Positions 1 through 11,924 of a DNA stretch of 64,000 bases are shown here, in pieces. The DNA lies in NCBI GenBank assembly GCA_025331565.1, contig JAFREQ010000038.1:1612001-1676000 (forward strand), given 5' to 3'. Both the position numbers and the translations under genes were made by a program. Position 1 is the stretch's first letter. Every line of letters starts with the position of its first letter. This stretch comes from Holacanthus passer (taxonomy: Eukaryota; Chordata; Actinopteri; Pomacanthidae). The notes beneath the pieces are model-generated. The model searched no databases and was not told the DNA's origin. It was given only the letters and a program-made list of their open reading frames with translations.

Positions 1-1585
1 TGGTTGGCCTTGCCAGGGGGACATCAGCCAGACCAAACATCAACAGCAACAATATGGCGCACGCTGAGGAAGGAACCATGGCTCTGCAGGCAAACATCTC
101 TGAGACAGGAGGGTGGAGGAACCATTTTGTGGGGATCTAGCAAAATTAATGATTTTTTTCCCTCAAATATAAAATTTTAAAAATTCACCTCAGTCACACC
201 TCCCTTATCTGCAAATAGTACATAAATTAACAGCTCTGCTCATTTTGGGTAAAACTCATAGCCATTAGCTATCAGTTCTTACTAAGGTGAACATTTAGGC
301 AATATTGTGTATAATCTACACAAAATATATACAGGATTTACTGGGTGTGGCCCCAAGACCTGGTTCTGAATTGGAACTAGTTCTGGTGGTTTTCTTTAAT
401 CAGTACTTACCAGCTGCTAGTTCTCCCTGTCAGCCCCTTAATAGTCAACAACACTGTTAGTCAAAGAATGTTAGATGACCATGTTTCATTGACTGATTAG
501 TTGCAGAAAAAAGAAACCCTCACACTCCATTTGGGAGCTATGCCTTGTCTTTACAGCCAGAACAAAGGTATTGCAACACGGTGTCTCTTGTAACATGGAA
601 GTCGCTAACTGCTGCTAACTGTAGCTGCTGTTAGCTATTAGCCTAATTAGCTGTGCAGCTAACTGAGGGGAAAGGTTGGTTTTTACACTGCTAGCACAGG
701 AGCTTTAGACTGCCAGGAGGAGGAGGTTTTCAAGCCTGGGGGTGGGACACAGTGGGATGCTGGATTGAGTCAGAATGAGGGGCAGAACCGGAGCCAGGTA
801 AGTGGGCAACCGAACCAGGTTCAGCAGCCTCCCAGTAAACACAGCTAGACTGTGACCAAACACAGTCAGGCGGGGACAGGAGAGGAACAAGTTTATAGTC
901 AGCCAAGTTTATGTACAGCCAGTTAATTTGTACGTATACATCATACATTGTATTTGCTTTAGTGAAGTTTTAAATTGTTTATTCCCATGTTTTTGAACAA
1001 CAAGACTTGTGTGATATTATACTGTGTTGACATAAATTAACAAAATGTTTAGTCTCCTTGCCGGTTGCTCCGACACATTCAGAATCAATAACGTTACAGC
1101 TTTTTCCATTAGCACTGTCATTAACAGGTGGCTTACTTTGTGCATACTCCATAAATTATACAGTATATTTAACAATTAATAAGTATAATTGACATGCGAC
1201 AACAAGTTGACAAATGGCTTGAACTAATGATGTTTTGATGTGGTGAACATTATTCTAATTAGATTTTTTACATGAAGATATAATTCAGTTTAAATAGTGG
1301 CTTTGCTTTTGTAAATATTGCTGTTGCTGCTTTAAAAACAATATTTTATTATATTTAAGATATCATTAAATTCTAATCCTGTTCTTAAAGTATTCATTTT
1401 AAATAATAATTTTAAAAAACTCTCAATTATTCCTTGATGCTAATAAAAGAACCAATATGAGTATCAATAAACTACCTCTCTAATAAGGAGCATCAATAAG
1501 AGTAGAAGTATCGATAAAAAATGATACCCATCTCTAGATGTAACACATGGCAGTCTGACAGTGATGAATGCTGTTGAGTACCCAC
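1..1585 (-). other. slc25a36: slc25a36 intron 2 (partial)
   Basis: This is sequence downstream, on the minus strand, of the donor at the end of exon 2. I looked on the minus strand for the next expected carrier exon (the conserved stretch of about 30 residues after the first matrix loop) and did not find it, so exon 3 onward lies beyond the left edge. The stretch is AT-rich with no credible coding exon. Its last 100 bases contain a hAT-type repeat fragment, listed separately. Confidence 0.7.
1440..1538 (-). repeat. hAT-type MITE fragment (GATGGGTATC family)
   Basis: Read on the minus strand the segment begins AGAGATGGGTATCATTTTTT followed by ATCGATACTTCTACTC-type sequence. This is the terminal pattern of a widespread teleost non-autonomous hAT element. 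I did not locate the partner terminal repeat, so it is given as a fragment inside slc25a36 intron 2, about 50 bases beyond the exon 2 donor. The family call comes from pattern memory, not from a search. Confidence 0.45.
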
Positions 1586-1750
1586 TTGAGGAAGTGCACG
1601 GGGCCTGGCGGGGACACACGGGCCACACTGGCTCCGTTGACAGTACTGAGCTGAACCTCAGACACATAGAGGGTGATGGTGGACGACTGCAGACGGGTCT
1701 TCACTACTTCCAGCGGACAAGTCAATATGGCTCCGACCGTGCCCCCACAT
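1586..1750 (-). CDS. slc25a36: slc25a36 coding exon 2 (mitochondrial pyrimidine nucleotide carrier)
   Basis: The minus-strand translation gives residues 14-69 of a mitochondrial carrier, running from CGGTVGAILTCPLEVVKTRL to a lysine split across the donor. The first Solcar signature PLEVVK (residues 26-31, PX[DE]XX[KR]) is intact. The following loop (TLYVSEVQLSTVNGASV) matches SLC25A36 rather than its paralogue SLC25A33, whose loop differs. The acceptor is the AG at 1751-1752 preceded by pyrimidines; the donor is AA|GTGGGT. The 165-base length is 1 + 54 codons + 2 and joins exon 1 in frame. SLC25A36 (PNC2) exchanges pyrimidine, and also guanine, nucleotides across the inner mitochondrial membrane. 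The human protein is about 311 residues, so roughly three quarters of the gene lies off the left edge. Many teleosts have a and b copies; I cannot tell which this is. Confidence 0.93.
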
Positions 1751-3704
1751 CTGGCAGAAGGACAGAGATGGAAAAGGTGACATAGCAAACAATCATCAGT
1801 CTCAACTGACAGACCAAGACTGAAACTGAATGTCCTTTGTCGATGTCAGCAACAGTCAAGATGGCCGTAGGTGTGCAAAGTGTTAATTTTCCTGCATTAA
1901 TAAATTAGCGAATGATGTGGTTGTGGGAATTCTAACGATCTCTGGCATGTAGACAAGAAATAGCCCAGTGTGGGAACAGAGAGTTGGTCAGTTATGCTTT
2001 GTGTTTCTTGGGGAATAACAGCAAGCTTCTGTTCAGTGCCACACCACATTCCAAACTCACAGACGTACGTATTTTCCTATAAGAGTGGACAAAATAGGAT
2101 TCACATACCTTTTTTTTACCTTGTCAAATACCTCTGTTTTTAAGCAAGATTGAGAGCGGGGCCTACCATTAGAACCAATCAGCTGACAGAAAAATAAATG
2201 TTTGTAGAGATAGAGAGACAGAGTTATGCTTCTCATTTTGATGCCCCAATTGTCAAAATCCACATTTTCACAACTGTGAATTATAAAAACAAATCTGTGA
2301 AAATTTTTAAATCTACACAATCGCAAAAATATAAGTCACCATCTTTAAACAAGCATAAGCGGACGCCCTGTAGAAACAGTGTGCTACATCCCGGGTGTCA
2401 GTTTATGAGCAGCTAAGGTATTTCAGGAAGGTAACCTGCTCAGGTGACAGATGGAAGAAAGACTGATAGGAGGAACAGTAAAACAATATCTACATGGACT
2501 ACATAACCAAACTGAACCTACCAGACTGTATTGGGCAGGGCCAGACTAGAGGGCATCAAAACCAAGAGCAACAGCAGTTATCTTTAGTTATGGTTAATTT
2601 TCAATCAGCACCAAAGCAAAAATGGAACGTTCTGCCAACACAGCCTTTGGCAGAGGCTGATCTGTGTCAGGAAGCTACTATGCAAACTGCAGGAAAAGCA
2701 AAACATTGGCATGGGAAAGGCATGAATGGGTGATGAGTCACAGTCTGACTTAGATCAAATGCCACGGTTAATGTTTAGGCTCAAAAATGTAGAAGTACAC
2801 TTCATTTTGCTATACATTCTGTATCCAACCACACAATAAAATAAGGACTGCTTGAGGAAAACAGCATGAGTCACTGCTGTCTTTAACAAGCAAAAGTAAA
2901 ATACTCATTTACCCTCACAGGAAATGATCATATTAAACTTTATGTCCAACCATATTACATGAATAGTCTGTAATTTTGCTATGGGTCTGCCCAAACGCAG
3001 GCATGTTGTTTCACCTAATTTCTGAGGTTGCATGCACGAGCTAACAGAAACTGAGTAATCCTAACCTTTCTGTGACCTTTTAAGATTGCAAATTCAGATT
3101 CAAACCAAACTGATCCACATATGCCCCATCTTTGGTAGACTAGTGTGACAGAAAAGATGGAACTGCACTCGACACAGTTTACATGTTGCATCAGTCGGTT
3201 CTGAGCATACCAGTTTGTCTGTGGTTTTCTGAGCGATCATTAGTGGCAATGTGCCCACGTTTGTTTTGACCCAGTCACGATATGCAAATGACACCTAAAG
3301 TAGACTGACTTTTAACACCTCTGGCTTCTTAAAACGACCACTGATGTAGCTACCGTTAAGTTTTATATGTCGTATAAAATGTCACTGCTACGATGACTCA
3401 AAACGAATGCATAACACGTTTCATTAATCCAGCCCTTTCATTCATACATTACAATGTCATTGCAATTTGTGACATTGAACTCCTACGGGTGCACATGCGT
3501 GGACAAGATTAGTTAGCCGTCATCTGACACACTTATGCTAACGCGCATCTTCATGTTAATATTACACCACTAACCAAATCCCAATGTTATAAACACACAA
3601 GTACTAACATCCCATTTTGTGCAGCCATACTGGCTAGCAACGACAGTTAGCCCTGAGCTAGCTAGCTCAGCTCCTGCATGTATATGACATGAGAACACAC
3701 TCAC
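1751..3704 (-). other. slc25a36: slc25a36 intron 1
   Basis: Intron between coding exons 1 and 2, bounded by donor GG|GTGAGT and acceptor CTGCCAG|A. It interrupts a glycine codon (phase 2). All open frames inside are short and resemble nothing I know. No repeat or RNA gene stands out. Confidence 0.85.
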
Positions 3705-3745
3705 CCTCCAGCAAACAGATGAACTAAGGTATCTCTTTGACTCAT
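3705..3745 (-). CDS. slc25a36: slc25a36 coding exon 1 (start codon)
   Basis: On the minus strand ATG at 3745-3743 opens MSQRDTLVHLFAGG, the characteristic N-terminus of SLC25A36. The last two bases (GG) combine with the A of exon 2 to give glycine 14. The donor GTGAGTGTG is near consensus. The exon contributes 13 full codons, which explains why the segment is too short for ordinary ORF detection. This N-terminus separates SLC25A36 from SLC25A33, which has a longer and different start. The exon continues upstream as 5' UTR into a GC-rich region. Confidence 0.93.
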
Positions 3746-4250
3746 TCTGGATCATATTCGGGAACCGTCCACGGGACACCACGCGGGGACAACGGGAGCG
3801 GGCGTGAAGGGACAACAAGGGGGTGGGGGGGGCGACCCCAACCTAGCGAGCAAATGATCCTCAGCACGTCTGTGTTGTGGTGGAGGTCAGCTGCGTGGAA
3901 GAAACGAGGGTATGTAACGGCTAACTAAGCTAGCTGACGTTAGCTGCCAGAGCTAGCAGGTTCCCGGTGCTAAAGGTCGATGTCAGAGCGACAGGTTGGC
4001 GTCTCCTTTCTGATGATGCTTCACTATAATTTGAGTGTCTTTAATATTGGTGGATAATTCCAGTCTTGCAGCGATAACAGCGACTGTGGACACGGATCGG
4101 CCTCCTTCACGTTGACGTGCTTTCCCCTCTCTGAGAGCTCCGTGGCTCAGGTCGCAATGTTTATGGGAAGCCGCAAAACAGAGGCGCTGATTGGCTGCGG
4201 TGTCCCGTGAACCCGCCCCCGTCACTACTCTTTCACGTGATATTGCTTTT
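3746..4250 (-). promoter_or_regulatory. slc25a36: slc25a36 5' UTR and promoter region
   Basis: This interval is markedly richer in GC and CpG than its AT-rich surroundings and lies directly upstream of the start codon. Around 4190-4240 there is an inverted CCAAT box (GATTGGC on plus, GCCAATC on minus), a GC box (CCGCCCCC) and an E-box/CLEAR-like CACGTG (TTCACGTGAT). Together these suggest a TATA-less housekeeping-type promoter firing leftward. The transcription start itself cannot be fixed from sequence. Confidence 0.6.
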
Positions 4251-6089
4251 ATTTTGAAAGGCAGAGATCATCAGTCAGGTTTAGAGACTGTATAACTGAG
4301 GTTTTTGGCTGATATCAGACAGAACTGTCATAGATCTGGACCCAGACAACTAAAGCCTGACTTCAGCTGCTGATGTGACTTACTTGTAACTTTGTTTTCA
4401 CAGGTTACAGAAGACAATCAGTCAATATTATTCACACACCCTACAAACAGTGCAGAGGTCATAGCTGCAAAATTCATTGTTGTAAAAGCTACATAGCCAT
4501 TCAATAGCCTTATAAAACATCTAAAGAATACAGCAGGTGCATTTTACTTTAATTTTACTGTGCGCATGTTTCGCAACATGATCATACATTCAATGAATAT
4601 TATGACTACAGGGGATGGAGTGGAAAAAACCCAGCTGCTAGATAAGTGCCTTCCATTAGGAAGCTTCAAAAATACCGTCGCCCAAACAGGGACTTGAACC
4701 CTGGACTCAAAGATTAAAAGGCTGATTGCGCTACCGACGCCTCTATCTGGGCTATAAAAATAGCATGTGACGAAATTAATTTAATAAATGTAAACATTTA
4801 TTATATAGCCTACAGTATAGATAGTATACAGTATAGAGTCTGTGGTAGCCCACTGAAGGGAAAACCAATGCCTAGATTAAGTGTTTTGGCCTAAAGCTGC
4901 ATGTATCCCTATACATCCCACAGCTCTTTACTGCATTACAGTGTAGGTTAACAAAGACCTGTAAATGGATTGCATAGCCTGTCATTCACCATGACGTGGC
5001 GGTGACGGATCATCTCCTGTACTAAATTTTGGCAGGGGATCCCTCAAGGAAGCAGGTTATAAGTTACCAGTTAGCATTCCTATTAGTCCTGATTTTTGCT
5101 TAATCATCGTGCCCTAAGCAGAGCTGTGCTTTTACCAAGCACATACCAGTTTGTGCATGCAATACGGCCCATTTGCACTCATACTGTCAAATTTCTGTGT
5201 TCCACGGTCTAGGTGGTACAAATATCTGCGCACGAACCTCTCCCATGGAACTATGTTATGTAACATGACTGGGCTTGGAAGGAATCATAAAGTTTTTAAA
5301 AGAAAGGGCTGATTGTTGCAGCCTGTAAATAGCCCCTTAGCTTATGTACATGTTATGATGAATTTAGACACTGGGAAAAATCTTGCTACCCACAGAGTGA
5401 TTTGATCTCAATCCATTTTAGTATATGAGACCTAAATATTTCATACAGAGCTTCATTGTGCATTTACTGTGGGCGTCTGTATGTGCCTGTGTGCTAGAGA
5501 AAAAGAAAGAGGGAGGTGAACTGAGTCTTGAGACTTGTGTACTGAGGTTTTCCAATTTGGGAAGCAGAATAAAATCCATACGCCACTTAATTTCATAATT
5601 ACAGATGCAATTTAACCAGACCAGATCATGTGCCACAGTTTCTCATGTAATCACGTTACTGCCTGACTGTATGAGAGGCAAAAAAGGCAGGAGAATGTGT
5701 CTGCTGGGGTCAACGACCCAGACTTGTTTTATGTGTTCTGGAACAAACCTTGTTTATACAAAACCTGCAGTAGTACTATCACATCATCTTCATCCCAGAT
5801 CAACATTATGTTTAACTGTTTCATATTTTTATGAAAAATACATATTACACACTACAACACTGAGTGTGTAGCTTATCTACTGCTCCCTGAAACAGCCTTC
5901 TGTGGAGAAAACAAACATCTTCCTTTTGTAACAACAACAACAGCTTTATTTTTTCTTGACAAAACCCAATAATTGCCTTCAACTTCAAAAGACAAACTGC
6001 ATATACAGCTGCTTGTATTTGAATCCAATATGCAGTGGTGCCATATTTAGATATTTTCGTATGCTACAAATGATACATAGAAATTGTTT
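4251..6089. other. Intergenic sequence, left part
   Basis: Apart from the tRNA-like element at 4679-4752 I see no gene here. The sequence is AT-rich. The short open frames (for example near 5418-5871) have no recognisable homology and overlap antiparallel. Confidence 0.6.
4679..4752 (-). tRNA. tRNA-Lys(TTT)-like gene, degenerate (likely pseudogene or SINE head)
   Basis: The minus strand gives a 74-base tRNA-like sequence. The acceptor stem GCCCAGA/TTTGGGC pairs fully (one G-T). The T arm CAGGG-TTCAAGT-CCCTG is perfect and carries a B-box-like GGTTCAAGTCC. The anticodon loop CTTTTAA has anticodon TTT (Lys). The D-arm region around GTCGGTA departs from the usual A box (GAGG in place of GCTC), one extra base lies between D and anticodon arms, and the anticodon stem makes only about two of five pairs. 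A run of five T follows about six bases downstream on that strand (plus-strand A run at 4668-4672), as in a Pol III terminator. It therefore looks tRNA-Lys derived but damaged. Confidence 0.6.
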
Positions 6090-6680
6090 GTAGTTTGAGG
6101 TGTAACAAGACTAATAGTCTGCTAGACTAATAGCCAAGCTAGCAACTCTGTTAGACTGTATGTAGGTAGCTTTTCTTGCTTTGAGCTAAATGCAAACATT
6201 AGGGTGCTAACATACTCAAAGTGACAATGCTGACATCCTTGTGTTTAGCACGTTATATTTATCATGCTCAGTTTAGCCTGTTAGCATAGTAACATTTGCT
6301 AATTAACACTAAACACAAGTGCAACTGATATTTATGGGAATGTCCTTAGTTTAGCTGGTATTTTGTCATAAAAAAAAGTATTGGACAAAAAGGAGTTTTG
6401 AACCAATGATGCAAAGCTAAATGGAAAAGAGAAGAGAAGTTATTAAAATTCATCAAAGAGGGGCATGAATCTCTGTATAAAAGTTCATGGCAATTAAACA
6501 AACAGATGTTGATATATTTCACAGGAAAAGTTGAAGCTTTTACCTGCTTGTTGCGCTAGAGTAAAAGTCAGGGGATCACCCGAGAGTTAGGATTCATCCT
6601 CTGGGCACCATGGACATCTGCACCAAATGTCATGGCAATCCATCCAATAGTTCCAGTCCTTGGTGCTAATGAAAGTCATG
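6090..6680 (+). repeat. Dispersed repeat A (GCTAACAT / CATGGCAATCCATCCAATAG), copy 1
   Basis: This copy contains, in order, a TAGC-rich start, GCTAACATACTCAAAGTGAC, a GTTAGCATAGTAACATTTGC-type stretch, TTTATGGGAATGTCCTTAGT, a GTATTGGACAAA motif and a tail of the type AGGATTCATCCTCTGGGCACC followed by CATGGCAATCCATCCAATAG. The same order recurs at 59870-60700, and the tail recurs inverted at 27590-27960 and 28490-28640. I recognise it as a high-copy non-coding repeat of percomorph genomes. Confidence 0.7.
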
Positions 6681-8760
6681 ATCATGAGATCAGCTGACAG
6701 AAATTGCCATTTGCTAAAGAAGGTCTTGGTTCTGAGTGATGATCAGCTTGGCTTGGTGTTCCCTGGATGGCGTGCAAACTAATGATGATCCAGTCTGGCC
6801 AATATCCGCTGCCTACTTCCTGAACCATCCACTGTACAACTACTGCTCTAATGATGTCAATATGCAGGAAGGTAGTTAAACTGTGATTCTCTTCGTGTGG
6901 GTGCTAATTGTGACCAGGCCTCTTATCACAGTCAGGTTCTTTTTTGGGAGATTTTTGAAAAGTGACCTTGAGCTCTTGAGACAAGGGAAAAGGTTTGTTG
7001 GCAGTTCATCCATTTTCAGGGGTACTGGGTGTAGGCTGGTAACAGTGCAGTGCAACAGTGCAGTGCTTAATATAGCACTTGGGATTTGTTGTGTCATTTT
7101 TTCTAAAAATCTCTTACCTGGTAGTGAGGTCAGGTTCTCAAAAAGCTGTCTATACACCAGATACTTGTGATTCTGTGTACAAGCCCATGGTAATGGATGG
7201 TGTAAAACCCAAGCAAACCAAGTGCAGAATTTGCAGTACAGGGAAACTGAGGTTGTTTTTATGAGTGAAATGGCAACATGAACTCTGGGTACATGAGCTG
7301 TGGGTGTCTGTTTGTGAAGGAGATGTATTTTTGGTCTGCTTGCTTAGTGTTTGTTTTGGCTGTCGAGGCAGAGGCCAACATCTTGGTGTCTTCTATGCAG
7401 GTCTGTCTGGAAATAGTCAAATAAAATGTTAGTCTGAACTTTGAGAGCAAACATTCTTTCTGGGGCTTTTGGTCGGCCTCTGAGCACAAACAGGGAGACA
7501 GCCAAAATTAAGCAGCCGAAAGATGTTTTGCAGAACATGGACATACTTTATATACTAGGACAGGTTTGTCCGTTGTTTTTAAAGGATTGGAAAAGCTTAG
7601 CATCTTTGCTTATGAATGCTTAGGAAAGGCTATGTCACTATGGAAAGATGAAACATGTTCTTCCTCTTACAAATGAAAACAGGAATTCTTAAGCAATGAT
7701 ATACTCTCTTTGTCAATTCAGTTCAAATCAGGGGTTTAGCTGCTACAGCCTTACTTGGTGTGGTATGACCAGTATGTTATGGTGGCTAATGTTAAACTAA
7801 ACTAAACTAAAACTAAACTTTTGTTAGAGAAGGCTTTAGCATTTAGCATGATCCCAGAATTATTTCAGCCAGGGGTAAGCATTGTTGTCTATAATCAAAC
7901 AGGCCAACTGATGTTAAGAGTGTGAGGGATTACAAACTGGAGCAGAGTGTGCAGCTCTCTAGGTTACAACATGCAGATAAATATTTTTATTTAGTGCCTT
8001 TTTACAGGGCATGAACCTCGTGTTTACGTGCACATTGCCAAAAAATACAATCGAATTGTAGATAAACGCTTCAGGTTGCAGTTACGTCCGTGTGAGTCTG
8101 CTGTGACGTGAGTCTGCATGTAGCCAGTGTATTTACATGGCTGGTGTTTTGGAATTGTTCCTGTACAGATTTGCACACCCGGTGGAGATCTGCACTCTTC
8201 TAGTTGTCACTTGGAGCCACAGTGGTTGCTGTTTAGCAAAAGTTATGTAGTCTCGCTTTAAATGCGAAGTATATCATTTCTCTCATTCAAACAATTAGAA
8301 AAAAAAACACGTAGTTTGATGATGTTTTGAAGCAGCGTGGGATCATGGGAGTTGTCTCCATTGTTAAACAACCACCGTCTCCAATGTAAATATATCTATT
8401 ATATCTATAATACATTTCTTTAAGTTTTTTTTTAACTGTTGTATGCCTTTTTCAGCAGTTAAAGAAACATTTTAAAATGCCACGCAACCAGACCACTTGG
8501 TCAAAATGCAGCACCTGCAAACCCCACACAAAGTAAATTCATGACCATGAATTGTTGGAAACATCATTTTTCATTTAATTATGCAAATTAAGAGGTTATA
8601 TTGTTAATATGCTTATAGGCTTGTATCTGTATATTTGTAAAATGTGATAGAAGTCTGCTTTTTATTCTAAGCTCCTGGAATAAAAAATAGATTTTAATCA
8701 TGCAATGTAAACAGAGGAAACAAGGTGTGTGTCCCTTTGAATCAAACACAGAGTTCCTAT
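6681..8760. other. Intergenic sequence without recognised genes
   Basis: AT-rich unique-looking sequence. It includes a small imperfect run of AAACTAAACTAAACTAAA near 7797-7817. Overlapping short frames on both strands at 6876-7623 have no recognisable domain. Confidence 0.55.
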
Positions 8761-8765
8761 CACTT

Positions 8766-8906
8766 CTATATTAGGGGGAAACAGTGAATGTGTAGCTGTG
8801 TGGCGACCATATTAGGGTGCTCCCTTATAAAGCAAATTGATTTGGGGAATCCCTCACTGTTAAGTAATCCCTGGCTAGTTCTATGTGTTACAGCCACCAT
8901 ATTAGG
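8766..8906. promoter_or_regulatory. Cluster of CArG (SRF-type) boxes
   Basis: Two perfect CC(A/T)6GG sites, both CCATATTAGG, lie at 8807-8816 and 8897-8906, with a one-mismatch relative CTATATTAGG at 8766-8775. The two perfect sites share some flanking sequence (GTGT..GCGACCATATTAGG versus GTGT..GCCACCATATTAGG), so an old local duplication is possible. Such sites bind serum response factor in known enhancers. No gene lies nearby, so function is inference. Confidence 0.4.
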
Positions 8907-11180
8907 ACACTGGTTTATATACCTTGTATCCAGGAAACAATAGTTATTAGGTCTGGCATGCGTAAATATATATCAATAAATGTATGAACATTTATGTATT
9001 TTGTCGAATTGCAGTTATCCTGTCATCATTACTAAGAGGACTGAATGAGTGAATGTGGGCAGACATCAAGGTATTTTTCAGAACTTAAAGACCCACAAAA
9101 TCACATATATGGCAGAATGAACACTTTCTAGAGAAAAATGTGTGTATTGTATTCTTATATTTCACTTCCTCTTACTGACACTATGTGGCCTGTATGGTTA
9201 GAAATGCTGATGAAAGAAAATATCAAAACCAAACTTTCTTCACCATTACTCCTAAAAGCATCTGGAACGTGTAGTAGGTCAACACAACATTAATGATCAA
9301 CCATTGTTTGACCATCTGGGCTACTGAACTACTACTTTTTATATATATATAAAAAAACAATCTTCCTTCACTCTAATTTCCAAGTATGCATGTAAAAGTG
9401 ATTATAGGGCATTCTGTTGTTGTGACAAGAAGCACTTGTTTTTGTACACTATCTAAATCTATTAGGAAAACACTGGTTAAACTTTAACCGTTTTCAGGGC
9501 ACTGGGTTTATGTGTATAACACATGTGACAGTCATTACAAAGATACCCATGCTTTTCTCACGTGTGCCCTGGCACTCGAAATGTACCCACCCGGGACCAA
9601 TTTATTGATCTAAATTCATTCAGTTATTCATTCACTTGGTCCTCTTCCCAAATTCAACTTTACCTCCTTCAGTGGTTTGGGAACAAACTCATTGCAGAAA
9701 TTTTGAAACTGAACTGTGACCTGTGCTGAGTTTCAAGGGAACATTTTTAGGATTTGGGGGCCACAACAAATATGAAGATTTTAGTATAAGGCCACTGCTG
9801 GAAATAATATATGTTTAAAGTTAGTGTTGTATAAAGTTACATAAAATGCAAATTCCTACAAAGACAACTGCATAAGTTTATGAAATGTATGTCTTCCTTA
9901 GCCTTTCAAGCTTAGCATTACTGATCAAAAAATCACTTTGTCCACCATCTCTTTGAGAACTTTGAATGAAACAGCTCACAACTTTTTTTATTTACAAGCA
10001 TGAACCTTTTACCACCCTTTTTCTGGAACGGTAAGTACAACTTTAATTGACTTTTAAAAGTTACATGACGTATGTATCATAAGATTATACTCTCATCTTT
10101 TGGGTCATTTGTGAAATGGTGAGACAACCACGCTGAATGAGACTAAACTATGCAGAGGATTTAGTGTTGCAGTTATGCCATAATTTTAATTTTCCGAGAA
10201 TCCATCCAAGAACATTCCTTTGTCAAATACTGTTGCAAGAAATATCTATTTATTCATTTTTTTTTGTTATATAATCACAGACCATTCACATGCTGAGAAA
10301 TTAAGCACATGGTTATTTGAAAAGGAATCAAGGCAGCTACCAGGCATGCACTCACTACAGGCTGTTAGAGTTGATACAAATCAGTATCTCATGATGTTCA
10401 CACACGTCTGGCTGCCAAGAATGATTGGGATTCTCTCAAAATGATATCAACACAGCATTAGCATTGGACTGCACTTATATCTTACTATATAAAGGGTACA
10501 CTTTGGGATGGAGCACAGACCTATTACACACTTTTACACTTAACTTCTTAAAGTGATCAGATGAAGTCTTTCACATGGCAACGCAAATCCATACACAACC
10601 TCACGCACAGACATGCCATTCCCAATCACCCACATCACCCTTGTCATCCCTGTCCCATGACTTCTATTGGTGCAAAGTAGAGTGGGAAGGAAAAAGGTCA
10701 AGCTAAGTGGTTGCACGTTCAGCAGCTCAGCTCATATGACTGCCGTACCTTCAGATATTACTGCAGCAGAGGAGTGAGGACGCTGTGGACAATGATCCAC
10801 TGAAGGCCTTGGAGACTATAGTATTCTTGAAACCTGTACCTAACCCATACCTACAAGTACCTAAACCCTGGATCTGTTTCCACCGCAGACAGTTAAATAT
10901 AGGCGGGGTTGTTAACCGGGTTTGAGGGATAAACCCCTTCACTTTTGAGCAGTTTGGAAACGACAGATGAGAGTTTTCTTGGTCTTGAGAAGATGCAGCA
11001 TTTATTATCTGACACACTGTGACCTATACTGTACATTTACTGCCAGATTGATAACTGCTAACCTTTTCACCTGCTCTGCTCGCATACACCATCACCTTTC
11101 AGCCGCTCACTCTCATTGGCTCAACCACACACATTGCATTACACACTGAGCTGCACTTCTCTTATAACAACAAGAACACA
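8907..11180. other. Intergenic sequence without recognised genes
   Basis: AT-rich, with no recognisable exon, RNA gene or complete repeat. Short frames at 10220-10444 and 10751-11017 are unremarkable. Confidence 0.5.
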
Positions 11181-11474
11181 ATGGAGGACATCAAATGCTT
11201 CGTGTTCTTTCTTCTCTGTATGTGGTTGTTTATTACAACAAGGAGGAAAGCTTTGTTTGAGAAAAGGCTGAAGGCAGTAAGACAAAGGCCCGCTAAAAAA
11301 AACAAGACAGTGTTGGAAATGCTACATCAGAGTGCAGACAATAAGACGACCCTGGTTGCTCTGAATCGCTATAACCAGTCAGTGGTTTGCAGTGTTTTAA
11401 GTCCACCTTTTAGTATTGGCTCAGCTCGCTTGGAAGCTCAACAGAGGGCTAACAAAACAAATAGGACAGAATAG
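11181..11474 (+). CDS. Small unrecognised ORF (97 aa), doubtful
   Basis: ATG in a good context (ACAATGGAG) opens 97 codons. A hydrophobic start (CFVFFLLCMWLFI, residues 6-18) is followed by a strongly basic stretch (about residues 21-42). That order is unusual for random sequence and resembles a signal anchor followed by a basic region. An inverted CCAAT (ATTGG) and a TTATAA lie within about 70 bases upstream. I recognise no family. It could be the relic of a transposon protein, a real micro-gene or chance; no second exon is suggested. Confidence 0.2.
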   Translation: MEDIKCFVFFLLCMWLFITTRRKALFEKRLKAVRQRPAKKNKTVLEMLHQSADNKTTLVALNRYNQSVVCSVLSPPFSIGSARLEAQQRANKTNRTE

Positions 11475-11924
11475 AATGGTTCTGTTGGTATCAACCACAA
11501 AGTTTGCCAATGGAAACACAAAAATAACAGATCAAATGTGTAATGAACTGAACTGAACTGGACTACTGGCTTTACTGAACGTGGCTTTAGCTAAGTTTGT
11601 TCTGGAAGCCTTCTGCAGATGCAAGAGCCACAGCAAATGCTACATTGGGCCAATCATGGGCAGTGTAATTTCTTCAAAGGGAGAACCATGCCATAAGGCT
11701 GTATAGCAGTCAATTATTGCATTGCAAAACATGAAGCTCGGAAGTGTCAGCAATCACACTGAGCTGCAACACTGTCTGATTTTTCTGAAGGCCAGTCAAG
11801 TCAATGCTTGTTTCATACAAAGATGCATATTAGTTGCAGTCAAATCAATCGATTTATAGAGCACATTTAAAAAATAATGTTGTAAGGGACACGGTTGCAG
11901 AATTACATTATTAAGAAATAAATC
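11475..11924. other. Intergenic sequence without recognised genes
   Basis: No coding exon, RNA gene or recognised repeat is visible between the small ORF and the repeat cluster that follows. Confidence 0.5.

Noticed and set aside
1..120. Possible slc25a36 exon 3 on the minus strand
   Set aside because: An AG-like acceptor and GC-balanced sequence are present, but no frame gives the conserved carrier residues expected after exon 2.
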